DNA from: WVWW01 sp041568335
GTDB taxonomy: Bacteria > Acidobacteriota > Polarisedimenticolia > Polarisedimenticolales > Polarisedimenticolaceae
Assembly (NCBI GenBank): GCA_041568335.1
Contig: JBFFZZ010000057.1
Span: forward strand, 1-13,520
Reading direction: 5' to 3'
DNA: 13,520 bases
Shown here: positions 1-7,320 of the stretch, in pieces
How positions within the stretch are numbered: the first letter of the stretch is position 1
How the letters are laid out: each line of letters begins with the position of its first letter
The notes under the pieces: model-generated
Databases searched by the model: none
What the model saw: only the letters and a program-made list of their open reading frames with translations
Told to the model about the DNA's origin: nothing
Translations under genes and position numbers: made by a program

Positions 1-1
1 G

Positions 2-997
2 CGCGAGCCACTGGGGATCGACGAGGTCACCTTCCACAAGCGGACGCCGCTGCAGCGCGACAAGACGAAGGTCACCAACCTGCTCAAGCGCGGCGCCCGC
101 CTGGCGGTGAATCGCGAAGCGTGGGACGGCTTCATCGACATGGGCATGGAGCCGACGCTGGTCTTCGAGGAAGCGATCAACCGCGCCGCGGTGGTGATCG
201 ACTGCACCCCGTCAGGCGTGGGCATCTCCAACAAGACCAAATACTACGAGGAGTTCACGAAGAACACGCTGGGGTTCATCGCCCAGGGCAGCGAGGCCGG
301 CTTCGGCAAGCCCTATGCAAGGGGGATCAACGACTCGGCGCTCGTCCAGGGCGAGGACAAGTTCATCCAGGTGGTCTCCTGCAACACGCACAACCTGTCG
401 ATCCTGGTGCAGGCGCTGGCCTTCCAGGACGGCGGCCCGGACAACCTCCTGGACGGCCGCTTCGTCTGCATGCGGCGCGCCAACGACATCTCCCAGGAGG
501 GCAGCTTCGTCCCCAGCCCGCTGGTCGGACGGCACAAGGACGAGCGTTTCGGGACGCACCACGCTCGGGACGCCTGGTCGCTCTACAACACGTTGGGCTA
601 CGACCTCAACCTGTTCTCCACCGCGATCAAGCTCAACACCCAGTACATGCACACGATCTTCTTCGACATCAAGGTCAAGAACAAGACCTCCGCGGAGCAG
701 CTCATCGAGCACATCAACGCCAACGACCGCATGGCCTTGACCTACAAGAGCTCGGCCAACGCCGTGTTCTCGTTCGGACGCGACCAGGGACATTACGGCC
801 GTATCCTCAACGTCACCGTCGTGTGCCAGCCGACGCTGGCCGTGCGCAACGGGACCGAGATCGTCGGTTACTGCTTCACGCCGCAGGACGGCAACTCGCT
901 GCTGTCCTCGTTGTCGGCGGCCACCTGGCTGCTCTACCCCAACGACTACGAAGACCGCGTGCAATGCCTCAAGCCGTACTTCTACGACGAGGTGTGA
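2..997 (+). CDS. Type II (archaeal-type) glyceraldehyde-3-phosphate dehydrogenase-like protein, 5'-truncated by window edge
   Basis: The reading frame is open from the first bases, so the gene begins upstream; 331 residues are visible. Type II GAPDHs interconvert glyceraldehyde-3-phosphate and 1,3-bisphosphoglycerate with NAD(P) in the cytoplasm. Visible family landmarks, in order, are VVIDCTPSGVG (archaeal VVDxTPEGIG), the catalytic-cysteine motif VVSCNTHNL with the Cys codon at 380-382, an RRANDI segment followed by THHARDAW (archaeal RRAxDP and SHHGPD), and KLNTQYMHTIFF, matching archaeal KVPTTLMHxH, which carries the catalytic His. The N-terminal Rossmann glycine motif lies outside the window. 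Bacteria normally use the unrelated-looking type I GapA, so this is uncommon. The Thr after SCNT is His here, so substrate or cofactor preference may differ. An internal GTG at 107 is only the first start-like codon in view and is not the true start. The 3' end overlaps convergent etfA by 16 bp. The family call is strong; exact substrate is inferred. Confidence 0.82.
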   Translation, partial: REPLGIDEVTFHKRTPLQRDKTKVTNLLKRGARLAVNREAWDGFIDMGMEPTLVFEEAINRAAVVIDCTPSGVGISNKTKYYEEFTKNTLGFIAQGSEAGFGKPYARGINDSALVQGEDKFIQVVSCNTHNLSILVQALAFQDGGPDNLLDGRFVCMRRANDISQEGSFVPSPLVGRHKDERFGTHHARDAWSLYNTLGYDLNLFSTAIKLNTQYMHTIFFDIKVKNKTSAEQLIEHINANDRMALTYKSSANAVFSFGRDQGHYGRILNVTVVCQPTLAVRNGTEIVGYCFTPQDGNSLLSSLSAATWLLYPNDYEDRVQCLKPYFYDEV

Positions 998-1974
998 TCC
1001 TTCACGGCCTGCGTCAGCGCGGGGACCACTTCGAACAGATCACCGACGATGCCGTAGGTGGCGACCTTGAAGATCGACGCCTCGGGGTCCTTGTTGATCG
1101 CCACGATCGTGCCCGACGACGACATCCCCGCGAGGTGCTGGATCGCGCCGGAGATCCCGCAGGCGATGTAAAGCTGCGGTGAAACGACCTTGCCGGTCTG
1201 GCCCACCTGGTGCTTGTGCGGGATCCAGCCCTCGTCGACGACGGCGCGGGACGCCCCGACGGCGCCGCCCAGCGCGGCGGCGAGATCGCGGACCAGCGAG
1301 AAGTTCGCGGCCTCCTTGAGACCGCGGCCACCGGAGACGACGATCGACGCCTCGGCGACGTCCAGCTCCTGTTCCTCCGGCAGCTCGACACGCACCGTGC
1401 GGACGCGCAGAGCGCTCGTATCGAGCGGACACTCGAGGGTTTCCGTGGTCGCTTCACGGGAAGCGTCCGCGGCCGGAGCGGGGAACACGTTCGGCCGTAG
1501 CGTGGCCACCGTGCGGACGCCGGCGGGCACCGAGACCGTCGCCAGCGCCTTGCCCGAATAGACCGGACGCACGCCCTTCAGACCGCCGTCCGGCGACCAG
1601 GAGATCTCGGTCAGATCGCACGCCGAGGCGGCGTCCAGCCGGGCCGCCAGCCGCGCGGCCACATCCTTGCCCAGAGCGCTGGCCGGCACGAGCACGAGGA
1701 GCGCGGATTCCCTTTCGGCCGCCGCGGCGAGCGTCGCGGCGTAGGCCTGGCCCTGGTACAGATCGAGCGATTCGTCGTCGCAGCAGAGGACGCGGTCCGC
1801 GCCGTAGGCGCCGAGACCCGCGGCCGCGGCCGTCGCCCGCGCGCCGAGGGCGACCGCTACGACGCTGCCGCCGTCGTCGTCCGCGATCCGGCGGGCCGCC
1901 CCGACGGCCTCGTGGGTCGAGCGTTTGAATGCACCATCGCGGCATTCGGCGAGCACGAGGATCGTTGCGCCCAT
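982..1974 (-). CDS. etfA: Electron transfer flavoprotein subunit alpha
   Basis: This is the FAD-binding alpha subunit of the heterodimeric electron transfer flavoprotein, which passes electrons from acyl-CoA and other dehydrogenases to a membrane quinone oxidoreductase. The 330-residue length is typical. The C-terminal FAD domain is clear: SGGRGLKEA, then GASRAVVDEGWIPHKHQVG, then QTGKVVSPQLYIACGISGAIQH and AINKDPEASIF. The N-terminal half shows the weaker alpha/beta fold shared with EtfB. I chose ATG at 1974 because it overlaps the etfB stop (TGATG) and has AAGG 7 nt upstream; a GTG one codon earlier would add one residue. It is the last gene of the minus-strand block and ends inside the convergent GAPDH gene. 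Partner dehydrogenases are not in the window, so whether it serves beta-oxidation or another flavoenzyme is open. Confidence 0.95.
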   Translation of the reverse strand: MGATILVLAECRDGAFKRSTHEAVGAARRIADDDGGSVVAVALGARATAAAAGLGAYGADRVLCCDDESLDLYQGQAYAATLAAAAERESALLVLVPASALGKDVAARLAARLDAASACDLTEISWSPDGGLKGVRPVYSGKALATVSVPAGVRTVATLRPNVFPAPAADASREATTETLECPLDTSALRVRTVRVELPEEQELDVAEASIVVSGGRGLKEAANFSLVRDLAAALGGAVGASRAVVDEGWIPHKHQVGQTGKVVSPQLYIACGISGAIQHLAGMSSSGTIVAINKDPEASIFKVATYGIVGDLFEVVPALTQAVKDHTSS

Positions 1975-2759
1975 CACAGCACCTTCGCTTCTACGTGAAG
2001 CAGCCGCACCAGCTCTTTGGCCGCGGTCTCGGGATCGCCCTCGATCACCCGTCCCTCGGGGCGTCCCGGCGGCAACGCAAACGCGTCCCAGCGGAGCTTC
2101 GGCTCGGTGGTCGACGGGTCGTCCAGGCCGAGGTCACCGGGCGCCAGCGTCTCGATCGGCTTCTTCTTGGACTGCATGATCCCGCGTAGCGACGGAAGCC
2201 GCGGTTCGTTGAGTCCCTTGTCACACGTGAACACCGCGGGGAGCGAGCCCTCGTGGATTTCCACGGCTCCCTCCACGGCGCGCCGGGCGGCGAAGCTCGA
2301 TCCGTCGAGATCCAGGGAGGAGATCGCCGCCACGTGCGGCCAGTCCAGCAGCTCGGCGAGCATCGGACCCGTGGTCCCCTCGTCCGTCCCGACACCGTAC
2401 TTGCCGAGCAGCACCATGTCGGGCTGCTCCCGGGCGACCACCGCGGCCAGCGCCTTGGCGCGTGTCAGCGATTCGGCGGACTCCAGCCCGTCGTGCTCGA
2501 CGAGGATCGCGCGGTCGGCACCGGTGGCGAACATCGTCCGCAGCGTCGTCTGGCATGTCTGTGGCCCGGCGCAGACGGCGACGACCTCGCCCTCACCCGC
2601 GGCATCGCGGAAAAGCAACGCCTGTTCGAGCGCATACTCGTCGTAGGGGGAGGCGCCCCACTTGCTGACGGCCTGCGGATCGAGCCGCTTGCCGTCGGCA
2701 TGAACGGCGACTTTCGTCTCCGTGTCCGGCACGTGTTTGATGCAAACCAGAAACTTCAT
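1974..2759 (-). CDS. etfB: Electron transfer flavoprotein subunit beta
   Basis: This 261-residue protein is the partner of EtfA and binds a structural AMP (or a second flavin in bifurcating types). It opens with MKFLVCIKHVPDTETKV, characteristic of EtfB, followed by NPxD-like SPYDEYALEQAL around residues 37-48. The nucleotide-binding stretch GKYGVGTDEGTTGPMLAELL lies at 119-138, where many housekeeping ETFs carry QAIDDDxNQTG. The C-terminal half contains the usual PRLPSLRGIMQSKKKPI segment. The gene starts 60 bp after fabF with AGGA 11 nt before the ATG. It is translationally coupled to etfA through a 1-nt stop/start overlap. Placement directly behind the fatty-acid synthesis genes is unusual and suggests co-expression with lipid metabolism. 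I cannot tell from sequence alone whether this ETF bifurcates. Confidence 0.95.
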   Translation of the reverse strand: MKFLVCIKHVPDTETKVAVHADGKRLDPQAVSKWGASPYDEYALEQALLFRDAAGEGEVVAVCAGPQTCQTTLRTMFATGADRAILVEHDGLESAESLTRAKALAAVVAREQPDMVLLGKYGVGTDEGTTGPMLAELLDWPHVAAISSLDLDGSSFAARRAVEGAVEIHEGSLPAVFTCDKGLNEPRLPSLRGIMQSKKKPIETLAPGDLGLDDPSTTEPKLRWDAFALPPGRPEGRVIEGDPETAAKELVRLLHVEAKVL

Positions 2760-2819
2760 GTCCGTCGTTTTCCTATCTTCCTGGACCGCGAGCCGCCCGA
2801 AAAACGGCCGCGCGCTTTG

Positions 2820-4055
2820 TCAGGGTCGCTTGAGGACGATCGTCGCGTTGGTCCCCCCGAAACCGAAGGAGTTGCTCAGCGCCACGTGGACCGGCATCGA
2901 GCGGGCTTCGTTGGGTGCGCAGTCGATCGCGCATTCGGGGTCGGGATCGTCCTGGTTGATCGTCGGGGGCACCTTGCCGTCGCGGATCGTGAGCGCGGAG
3001 ATCGCCGTTTCCAGGCCACCGGCCGCGCCGAGGAGATGGCCGGTCATCGACTTGGTCGACGAGCAGACGACTTCCTTGCCGTGCGGGCCGAGAACCTGGT
3101 GGATCGCCATGATCTCGATGCGGTCGCCGGCCGGGGTCGAGGTGCCGTGGGCGTTGATGTAGTCCACCTCGCCCGGCTCGATCCCCGCGGACTCGATCGC
3201 CCGTCTCATCGAGCGGATCGGGCCGTCGCCGTCCTCGGACGGCGCGGAGATGTGGAACGCGTCGCCGCTGAGCCCGTAGCCGGAGATCTCGGCGTAGATG
3301 TTCGCGCCGCGAGCCAGCGCGGCCTCGCGTTCCTCGAGGATGAGGATCCCCGCGCCCTCGCCCATGACGAAGCCGTCGCGTCCGGAGTCGAACGGGCGGC
3401 TGGCCTTCTCGGGCTCGTCGTTGCGCGTCGACAGCGCTCTCATCGAGCAGAAACCGGCGACGGCGAGCGGCGTGATCACCGCCTCCGCACCGCCCGCGAT
3501 CATTGCCTCGGCGTAGCCGTCCTGGATCAGCCGGACGGACTCGCCGATCGCATGCGAGCCCGTGGCGCAGGCCGTCGCGCAGGCCAGGTTGGGCCCCTTG
3601 GCACCGAACAGGATCGAGACCTGACCGGCGGCCATGTTGAGGATCATTCCGGGGATGAAGAACGGCGAAACCCGGCGCGGGCCGCGCTCCGCGAGGATCG
3701 CGTGCTGCTCTTCGAGCAGCTGCAACCCGCCGATCCCGGAACCGATGTAGACGCCGATCTTCTCGGCGTTGGCGGCGTTGATCGCATAACCCGCATCGTC
3801 CAGCGCCTCACGCGTCGCGGCGACGGCGAAATGCGTGAACGGATCGGTCTTGCGGACGTCCTTCTTTTCCATGACCGACAACGGGTCGAACTGGCGCACC
3901 TCTCCCGCGATGCGGCAACTGAAGTCGCTCGCATCGAACCGCGTGATGGGGCCGATGCCGCTTTTACCGGCAAGCAGCGCTTGCCAGGAGCTCTCTCGAT
4001 CGAGACCCAGCGGCGTCAACAACCCGATGCCGGTGATGACAACGCGTCGGCGCAT
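2820..4055 (-). CDS. fabF: Beta-ketoacyl-ACP synthase II
   Basis: FabF catalyses the chain-extending condensation of acyl-ACP with malonyl-ACP in type II fatty-acid synthesis in the cytoplasm. The protein has 411 residues, the normal length. The catalytic triad is fully present and at the same numbers as in E. coli FabF: Cys163 in the ATACATGSHAIG nucleophile elbow, His303 in NAHGTSTPAGD and His340 in KSMTGHLLGAAGG. Lys335 precedes the second His, and the glycine-rich end NSFGFGGTNATIVLK is intact. It starts 18 bp after the acpP stop and its Shine-Dalgarno sequence is poor, so it probably depends on translation of acpP. The conserved His pair and full length make FabF (rather than FabB) the best call; FabB has not been excluded by phylogeny, but position in the cluster favours FabF. 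Confidence 0.96.
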   Translation of the reverse strand: MRRRVVITGIGLLTPLGLDRESSWQALLAGKSGIGPITRFDASDFSCRIAGEVRQFDPLSVMEKKDVRKTDPFTHFAVAATREALDDAGYAINAANAEKIGVYIGSGIGGLQLLEEQHAILAERGPRRVSPFFIPGMILNMAAGQVSILFGAKGPNLACATACATGSHAIGESVRLIQDGYAEAMIAGGAEAVITPLAVAGFCSMRALSTRNDEPEKASRPFDSGRDGFVMGEGAGILILEEREAALARGANIYAEISGYGLSGDAFHISAPSEDGDGPIRSMRRAIESAGIEPGEVDYINAHGTSTPAGDRIEIMAIHQVLGPHGKEVVCSSTKSMTGHLLGAAGGLETAISALTIRDGKVPPTINQDDPDPECAIDCAPNEARSMPVHVALSNSFGFGGTNATIVLKRP

Positions 4056-4073
4056 GAGGGGTATCCGAGCTGT

Positions 4074-4310
4074 CTATTTTGCGTTGGACTGGATGTATTG
4101 CACGGCCTGCTGAACGGACGCGAGCTTCTCCGCGTCCTCGTCACTGATCTCGAGACCGAACTCTTCCTCGAGCGCCATCACGAGCTCGACGACATCCAAC
4201 GAATCGGCGCCGAGATCGTCGACGAACGACGCCTCCGGCTTGACTTCCTCGGCGTCGACGCCGAGCTGCTCGACGATGATGTGTTTGACTTTTTCTTCGA
4301 CCGAAGCCAT
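4074..4310 (-). CDS. acpP: Acyl carrier protein
   Basis: This 78-residue acidic protein carries growing acyl chains on a 4'-phosphopantetheine arm. The attachment site is Ser37 in the universal GADSLDVVELVM motif (residues 34-45), and helix II, EEEFGLEISDEDAEKL, is also standard. No residue needed for function is missing. The ATG at 4310 is preceded by a strong GGAGGA ribosome-binding site (4319-4324) with 8-nt spacing, in contrast to the weak sites of its neighbours. This fits the much higher protein output that ACP requires. It lies between fabG and fabF as in many bacteria. The 51-bp gap to fabG holds a GC-rich hairpin (see the separate entry). Confidence 0.97.
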   Translation of the reverse strand: MASVEEKVKHIIVEQLGVDAEEVKPEASFVDDLGADSLDVVELVMALEEEFGLEISDEDAEKLASVQQAVQYIQSNAK

Positions 4311-4332
4311 CTGTCGTGTCCTCCGTACACTC

Positions 4333-4354
4333 GACCGGGCATGCTGGCCCGGCC
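4333..4354 (-). promoter_or_regulatory. Hairpin between fabG and acpP
   Basis: An 8-bp stem (4333-4340 pairing with 4347-4354, with one G-U) closes a 6-nt loop, 8 nt upstream of the acpP Shine-Dalgarno sequence. No U-run follows it on the minus strand, so it is not a canonical terminator. A plausible role is an mRNA processing or stabilising structure that raises acpP over the upstream genes, but this is inference. Confidence 0.45.
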
Positions 4355-4361
4355 AAGGTCG

Positions 4362-5108
4362 TCACATATGCATCCCACCGTTGACGTGTAACGTGATTCC
4401 CGTCACGTATGTCGCACCGGACCCGACCAAGAAGGCGACCGCGTCGGCCACATCTTGCGGCGTGCCCAGCCGCCCCAGTGGGACTTGCGACAGTAGCGCA
4501 TCGCGTTGCTTGGCGTCCAGCGCCCGGGTCATGTCCGTGTCGACGAAACCCGGCGCCACGCAGTTTACCGTGATATTCCGCGACCCCAGCTCGCGGGCCA
4601 GGCTCCGCGAGAAGGCTTCGATTCCCGCCTTGGTCGCCGCGTAGTTGGCTTGGCCGGGGTTGCCCAGCGTGCCGACGACCGAGGTGATGTTGACGATCCG
4701 TCCGGACCTTGCCCGGATCATCTTCGGGACGATCGCGCGGCACATGCGGTAGGTGCCGTCGAGGTTCGTCGAGACGACCGCTTCCCAATCTTCGGGTTTC
4801 ATCCGCACGAGCAGGTTGTCGCGTGTGATCCCGGCGTTGTTGACCAGGATGTCGACCCGTTCGTGGGCCTTGAGCACGGCGGCGACACAACCCTCGACGG
4901 ATACCGGGTCGGAAACGTCCAGCTCCACGCCGCTCGCCGCCCCGCCGGCGTCACGGATCGCCTCCGCAACCGCCCCGGCGGCCGTGGAGGTGCGCGCGGT
5001 CAGCGCGACATGGGCACCGAGCCGCGCCAGATGCCGGGCGATCCCCTCGCCGATGCCGCGCGAGCCGCCCGTGACCAGCGCCACCTTGCCTGTCAGATCT
5101 TCGCTCAC
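4362..5108 (-). CDS. fabG: 3-oxoacyl-[acyl-carrier-protein] reductase
   Basis: FabG reduces beta-ketoacyl-ACP to beta-hydroxyacyl-ACP with NADPH. The 248-residue short-chain dehydrogenase has the cofactor motif TGGSRGIG (residues 13-20), NNAG (90-93), and the catalytic set Asn115, Ser143, Tyr156 and Lys160 (ITSVVG and YAATK). The C-terminal GR(L)GTPQDVADAVAFL and YVTGITLHVNGGMHM segments match FabG rather than other dehydrogenases. The frame stays open far upstream, but the real start is GTG at 5108. It overlaps the fabD stop as GTGA and has GGGAG 7 nt upstream, and the protein then begins MSEDLTGKVALVTGG like its relatives. The upstream extension is an antisense-frame artefact of high GC inside fabD. 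The overlap implies translational coupling to fabD. Confidence 0.96.
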   Translation of the reverse strand: MSEDLTGKVALVTGGSRGIGEGIARHLARLGAHVALTARTSTAAGAVAEAIRDAGGAASGVELDVSDPVSVEGCVAAVLKAHERVDILVNNAGITRDNLLVRMKPEDWEAVVSTNLDGTYRMCRAIVPKMIRARSGRIVNITSVVGTLGNPGQANYAATKAGIEAFSRSLARELGSRNITVNCVAPGFVDTDMTRALDAKQRDALLSQVPLGRLGTPQDVADAVAFLVGSGATYVTGITLHVNGGMHM

Positions 5109-6043
5109 GACAACGCTCCCAAAACCTCGACCGCGGCGTCGACACCGGACGGATCGGACACCTGCACGGTCCGGAGATCCCCGCGGATGCGCCGCGCCAG
5201 CCCGCTGAGGACCTTGCCCGGCCCGATCTCGACCAAGGTATCGAACCCGTCCTCGGCCATGCGCTCCACCAGCTCGTGCCAGCGCACCGGAGAGGCCACC
5301 TGGCGCAGCAACGCGTCGCGCGCGGCCGCCCCGGTGGTGACCGGTGAGGCGTCCACGTTGGTGTAGACAGGGACACGAGGGTCCGAGAACGGGATCTCCT
5401 CCAGGATCGGAGCGAGCCGCGCGGCCGCCGGGGCCATCAACGAGGAATGGAACGGCGCGCTGACGTCCAGCTCGACCGCTTTTCGGGCGCCGGCCTCGCG
5501 GCAGCCGGCGACGGCGCGTTGCACGGCCGCGGTATGGCCCGCCAGAACCACCTGCCCCGGCGCGTTGATGTTGGCCGGCTCGACGACCTGATGATCCGCG
5601 ACGGCCGCGCAGACCTCGCGGACCCGCTCCAGCTCGAGCCCCAGGATGGCGGCCATCGTGCCCTGGCCGACCGGAACCGCTTCCTGCATGAAGCGTCCGC
5701 GGGCACGCACGGCGCGGACCGCATCGGCGAACGGGAGCGTCCCCGTCGCGACGTGGGCGGAGTACTCTCCCAGGCTGTGCCCCGCGGCGGCCTGAGGCTC
5801 GACGCCCCGCTCGGCCAGCGCCTTCCACGCGGCCACGCTGACCGTCAGGATCGCCGGCTGGGTGTTCTCGGTGAGGGCCAGGTCCGCGGCCGAACCCTCG
5901 AAACAGAGCGCCGAGATCTCGAACGCCAGCGCCTGGTCCGCGGCATCGAAGATCTCACGGCTGGCGGGGAGGGTTCGGGCCAGGTCGCGGCCCATACCGG
6001 GAGCCTGGGCGCCCTGTCCCGGGAAGATGAAGGCCGTCTTCAT
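5105..6043 (-). CDS. fabD: Malonyl-CoA:ACP transacylase
   Basis: FabD moves malonyl from CoA to AcpP, supplying the extender unit for FabH and FabF. The 312-residue protein starts with the family signature FIFPGQGAQAPGMG. It has the nucleophile elbow GHSLGEYSA with Ser90, an arginine-bearing RARGRFMQEAVP segment (near residue 117) that binds the malonyl carboxylate, and the catalytic His199 in SAPFHSSLM. The oxyanion Gln is Gln10 in PGQG. All catalytic residues are present. Its ATG shares one base with the fabH stop (TAATG), and no good ribosome-binding site is visible, so it is probably translated by reinitiation after fabH. It overlaps fabG by 4 bp at the other end. Confidence 0.96.
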   Translation of the reverse strand: MKTAFIFPGQGAQAPGMGRDLARTLPASREIFDAADQALAFEISALCFEGSAADLALTENTQPAILTVSVAAWKALAERGVEPQAAAGHSLGEYSAHVATGTLPFADAVRAVRARGRFMQEAVPVGQGTMAAILGLELERVREVCAAVADHQVVEPANINAPGQVVLAGHTAAVQRAVAGCREAGARKAVELDVSAPFHSSLMAPAAARLAPILEEIPFSDPRVPVYTNVDASPVTTGAAARDALLRQVASPVRWHELVERMAEDGFDTLVEIGPGKVLSGLARRIRGDLRTVQVSDPSGVDAAVEVLGALS

Positions 6044-7026
6044 TACCAGCGGGCCACCGACGCCGCCCAGGTCAAGCCGGCACCGAAAGCCGCCATCAGG
6101 ACGATCTGGCCCTCGGTCAGCTTACCCTCGCGGACGACCTCGTCGAGCGCGATCGGGATCGAGCCCGACGACGTGTTGCCGTAGCGATCGATATTGACGT
6201 AGCAGCGGTCGTCGTTCATCCCGAGCCGTTTCCCGACGGCGGAGATGATGCGTTCGTTGGCCTGGTGCGGGATGAACCAGTCCACGTCGGCCGCGGTCAG
6301 CCCGGCCTGGTCGAGGACTTCGCGACACACCTCGTCGATGCTGCGCACGGCCATCTTGAACGTCTCGTTGCCCTTCATCTTGATGAAGTTCAGCCGCTCG
6401 TCGATCATCTTCTGGTTCGGCGGGTGCAGCGTTCCACCCCCGGGCATGCTGATGAAATCGACCATGCTGCCGTCGCTGTGCATCGCGGATGCGAGCACGC
6501 CGCGGGGTGGGTTGCCGGCGGACATCAAGACCGCCCCCGCGCCGTCGGCGAAGAGGATGCAGGTGGTCCGGTCGGTCCAGTCGACGTACTTGCTGAGCAG
6601 CTCCGCGCCGATCACGAGCGCGTGTTTGCAGCGACCGCTCAGGACGAACTGCTTGGCGACGGATTGGGCGTAGATGAACCCGGAGCAGCCCGCGGCCAGG
6701 TCGAACGCGCAGGCGTTGACGCAGCCGAGATCCTCTTGGATCTTGCACGCCGTCGCCGGGATCGGCATGTCCGGCGTGACGGTCGCCAGGACCAGCAGCC
6801 CGACGTCTTTGGGGGACACGCCGGCCGCCTCGAGGGCCTGGCGTCCCGCTTCGGTGGCGAACGTCGAAAGTGTCTCGTGTTCGGCCGCGATACGCCGCTC
6901 CTTGATCCCCGTCCGCGTGGTGATCCACTCGTCGGACGTATCGACGATCTTCTCGAGATCGGCGTTGGTCAGGATTTTTTCGGGGACGCTGCGGCCGGTT
7001 CCGGACAGGATCGCACTGATCGACAT
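6043..7026 (-). CDS. fabH: Beta-ketoacyl-ACP synthase III
   Basis: FabH starts fatty-acid chains by condensing an acyl-CoA (acetyl-CoA or a branched primer) with malonyl-ACP. With the start chosen here the protein has 327 residues and begins MSISAILSGTGRSVPEKILTN. The catalytic triad is Cys114 in AAGCSGF, His254 in FIPHQANERI and Asn284 in YGNTSSGS. I prefer ATG at 7026 because GGAGG lies at 7032-7036, 5 nt upstream; a GTG four codons earlier overlaps that ribosome-binding site and would leave no site of its own. The gene follows rpmF after 87 bp, where plsX would be expected in many bacteria. A TATGAT box at 7068-7073 without a matching -35 lies in that gap. Primer preference (straight or branched) cannot be judged from sequence by eye. 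Confidence 0.96.
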   Translation of the reverse strand: MSISAILSGTGRSVPEKILTNADLEKIVDTSDEWITTRTGIKERRIAAEHETLSTFATEAGRQALEAAGVSPKDVGLLVLATVTPDMPIPATACKIQEDLGCVNACAFDLAAGCSGFIYAQSVAKQFVLSGRCKHALVIGAELLSKYVDWTDRTTCILFADGAGAVLMSAGNPPRGVLASAMHSDGSMVDFISMPGGGTLHPPNQKMIDERLNFIKMKGNETFKMAVRSIDEVCREVLDQAGLTAADVDWFIPHQANERIISAVGKRLGMNDDRCYVNIDRYGNTSSGSIPIALDEVVREGKLTEGQIVLMAAFGAGLTWAASVARW

Positions 7027-7031
7027 GGATG

Positions 7032-7036
7032 CCTCC
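7032..7036 (-). promoter_or_regulatory. Ribosome-binding site that fixes the fabH start
   Basis: On the minus strand this reads GGAGG, 5 nt before the ATG at 7026. It overlaps the competing upstream GTG region, so it supports the shorter fabH protein. Confidence 0.75.
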
Positions 7037-7113
7037 ACCGCGCGCGGCCATCGCCGTCGGCGGACAGATCATACCTTAGCTAGGGGAGCCATTCGGACGC
7101 GCCGTGAACGGTG

Positions 7114-7296
7114 TTAGATCTCCGGCGGGGTCACGATCTCGCGGCCCTTGTACTGACCACAGTGAGGGCAGACGCGATGCGGCAGTTTCTTCTCGTGGCA
7201 GTTGGGGCAAACGGAAAGACCGACGGCGGGTAGCGCGTCGTGCGCCCGACGCTTCTTCGTGCGGGCTTTCGAGTGGCGTCGTTTCGGGTTGGCCAT
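7114..7296 (-). CDS. rpmF: 50S ribosomal protein L32
   Basis: This 60-residue basic protein is a structural part of the large ribosomal subunit. It starts MANPKRRHSKARTKKRRAHDA, the classic L32 N-terminus, and keeps the zinc ribbon with Cys30, Cys33, Cys43 and Cys46 (CPNC and CPHC). It is therefore the zinc-binding (C+) form of L32, not the cysteine-free form that replaces it under zinc shortage in some bacteria. The length is standard. It lies 24 bp after yceD, an arrangement seen across bacteria that ties ribosome assembly to fatty-acid synthesis genes downstream. The Shine-Dalgarno signal is weak (GAGAG-like). Confidence 0.97.
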   Translation of the reverse strand: MANPKRRHSKARTKKRRAHDALPAVGLSVCPNCHEKKLPHRVCPHCGQYKGREIVTPPEI

Positions 7297-7320
7297 GTGT
7301 CGCTCTCGTCTCGGGCCGGT

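Noticed and set aside
121..1182. Long plus-strand frame across the GAPDH gene, and other long frames such as 2253-4391 and 10726-12378
   Set aside because: They lie opposite or across real genes, are rich in Arg/Gly/Ala/Pro with no recognisable domains, and are explained by few stop codons at high GC.
5109..5828. N-terminal extension of fabG by 240 residues
   Set aside because: It overlaps fabD in another frame and has no homology-like sequence; GTG at 5108 with a good ribosome-binding site gives the normal FabG length.
7068..7073. TATGAT box upstream of fabH as an internal promoter
   Set aside because: No -35 or extended -10 at proper spacing; too weak to list as a promoter.
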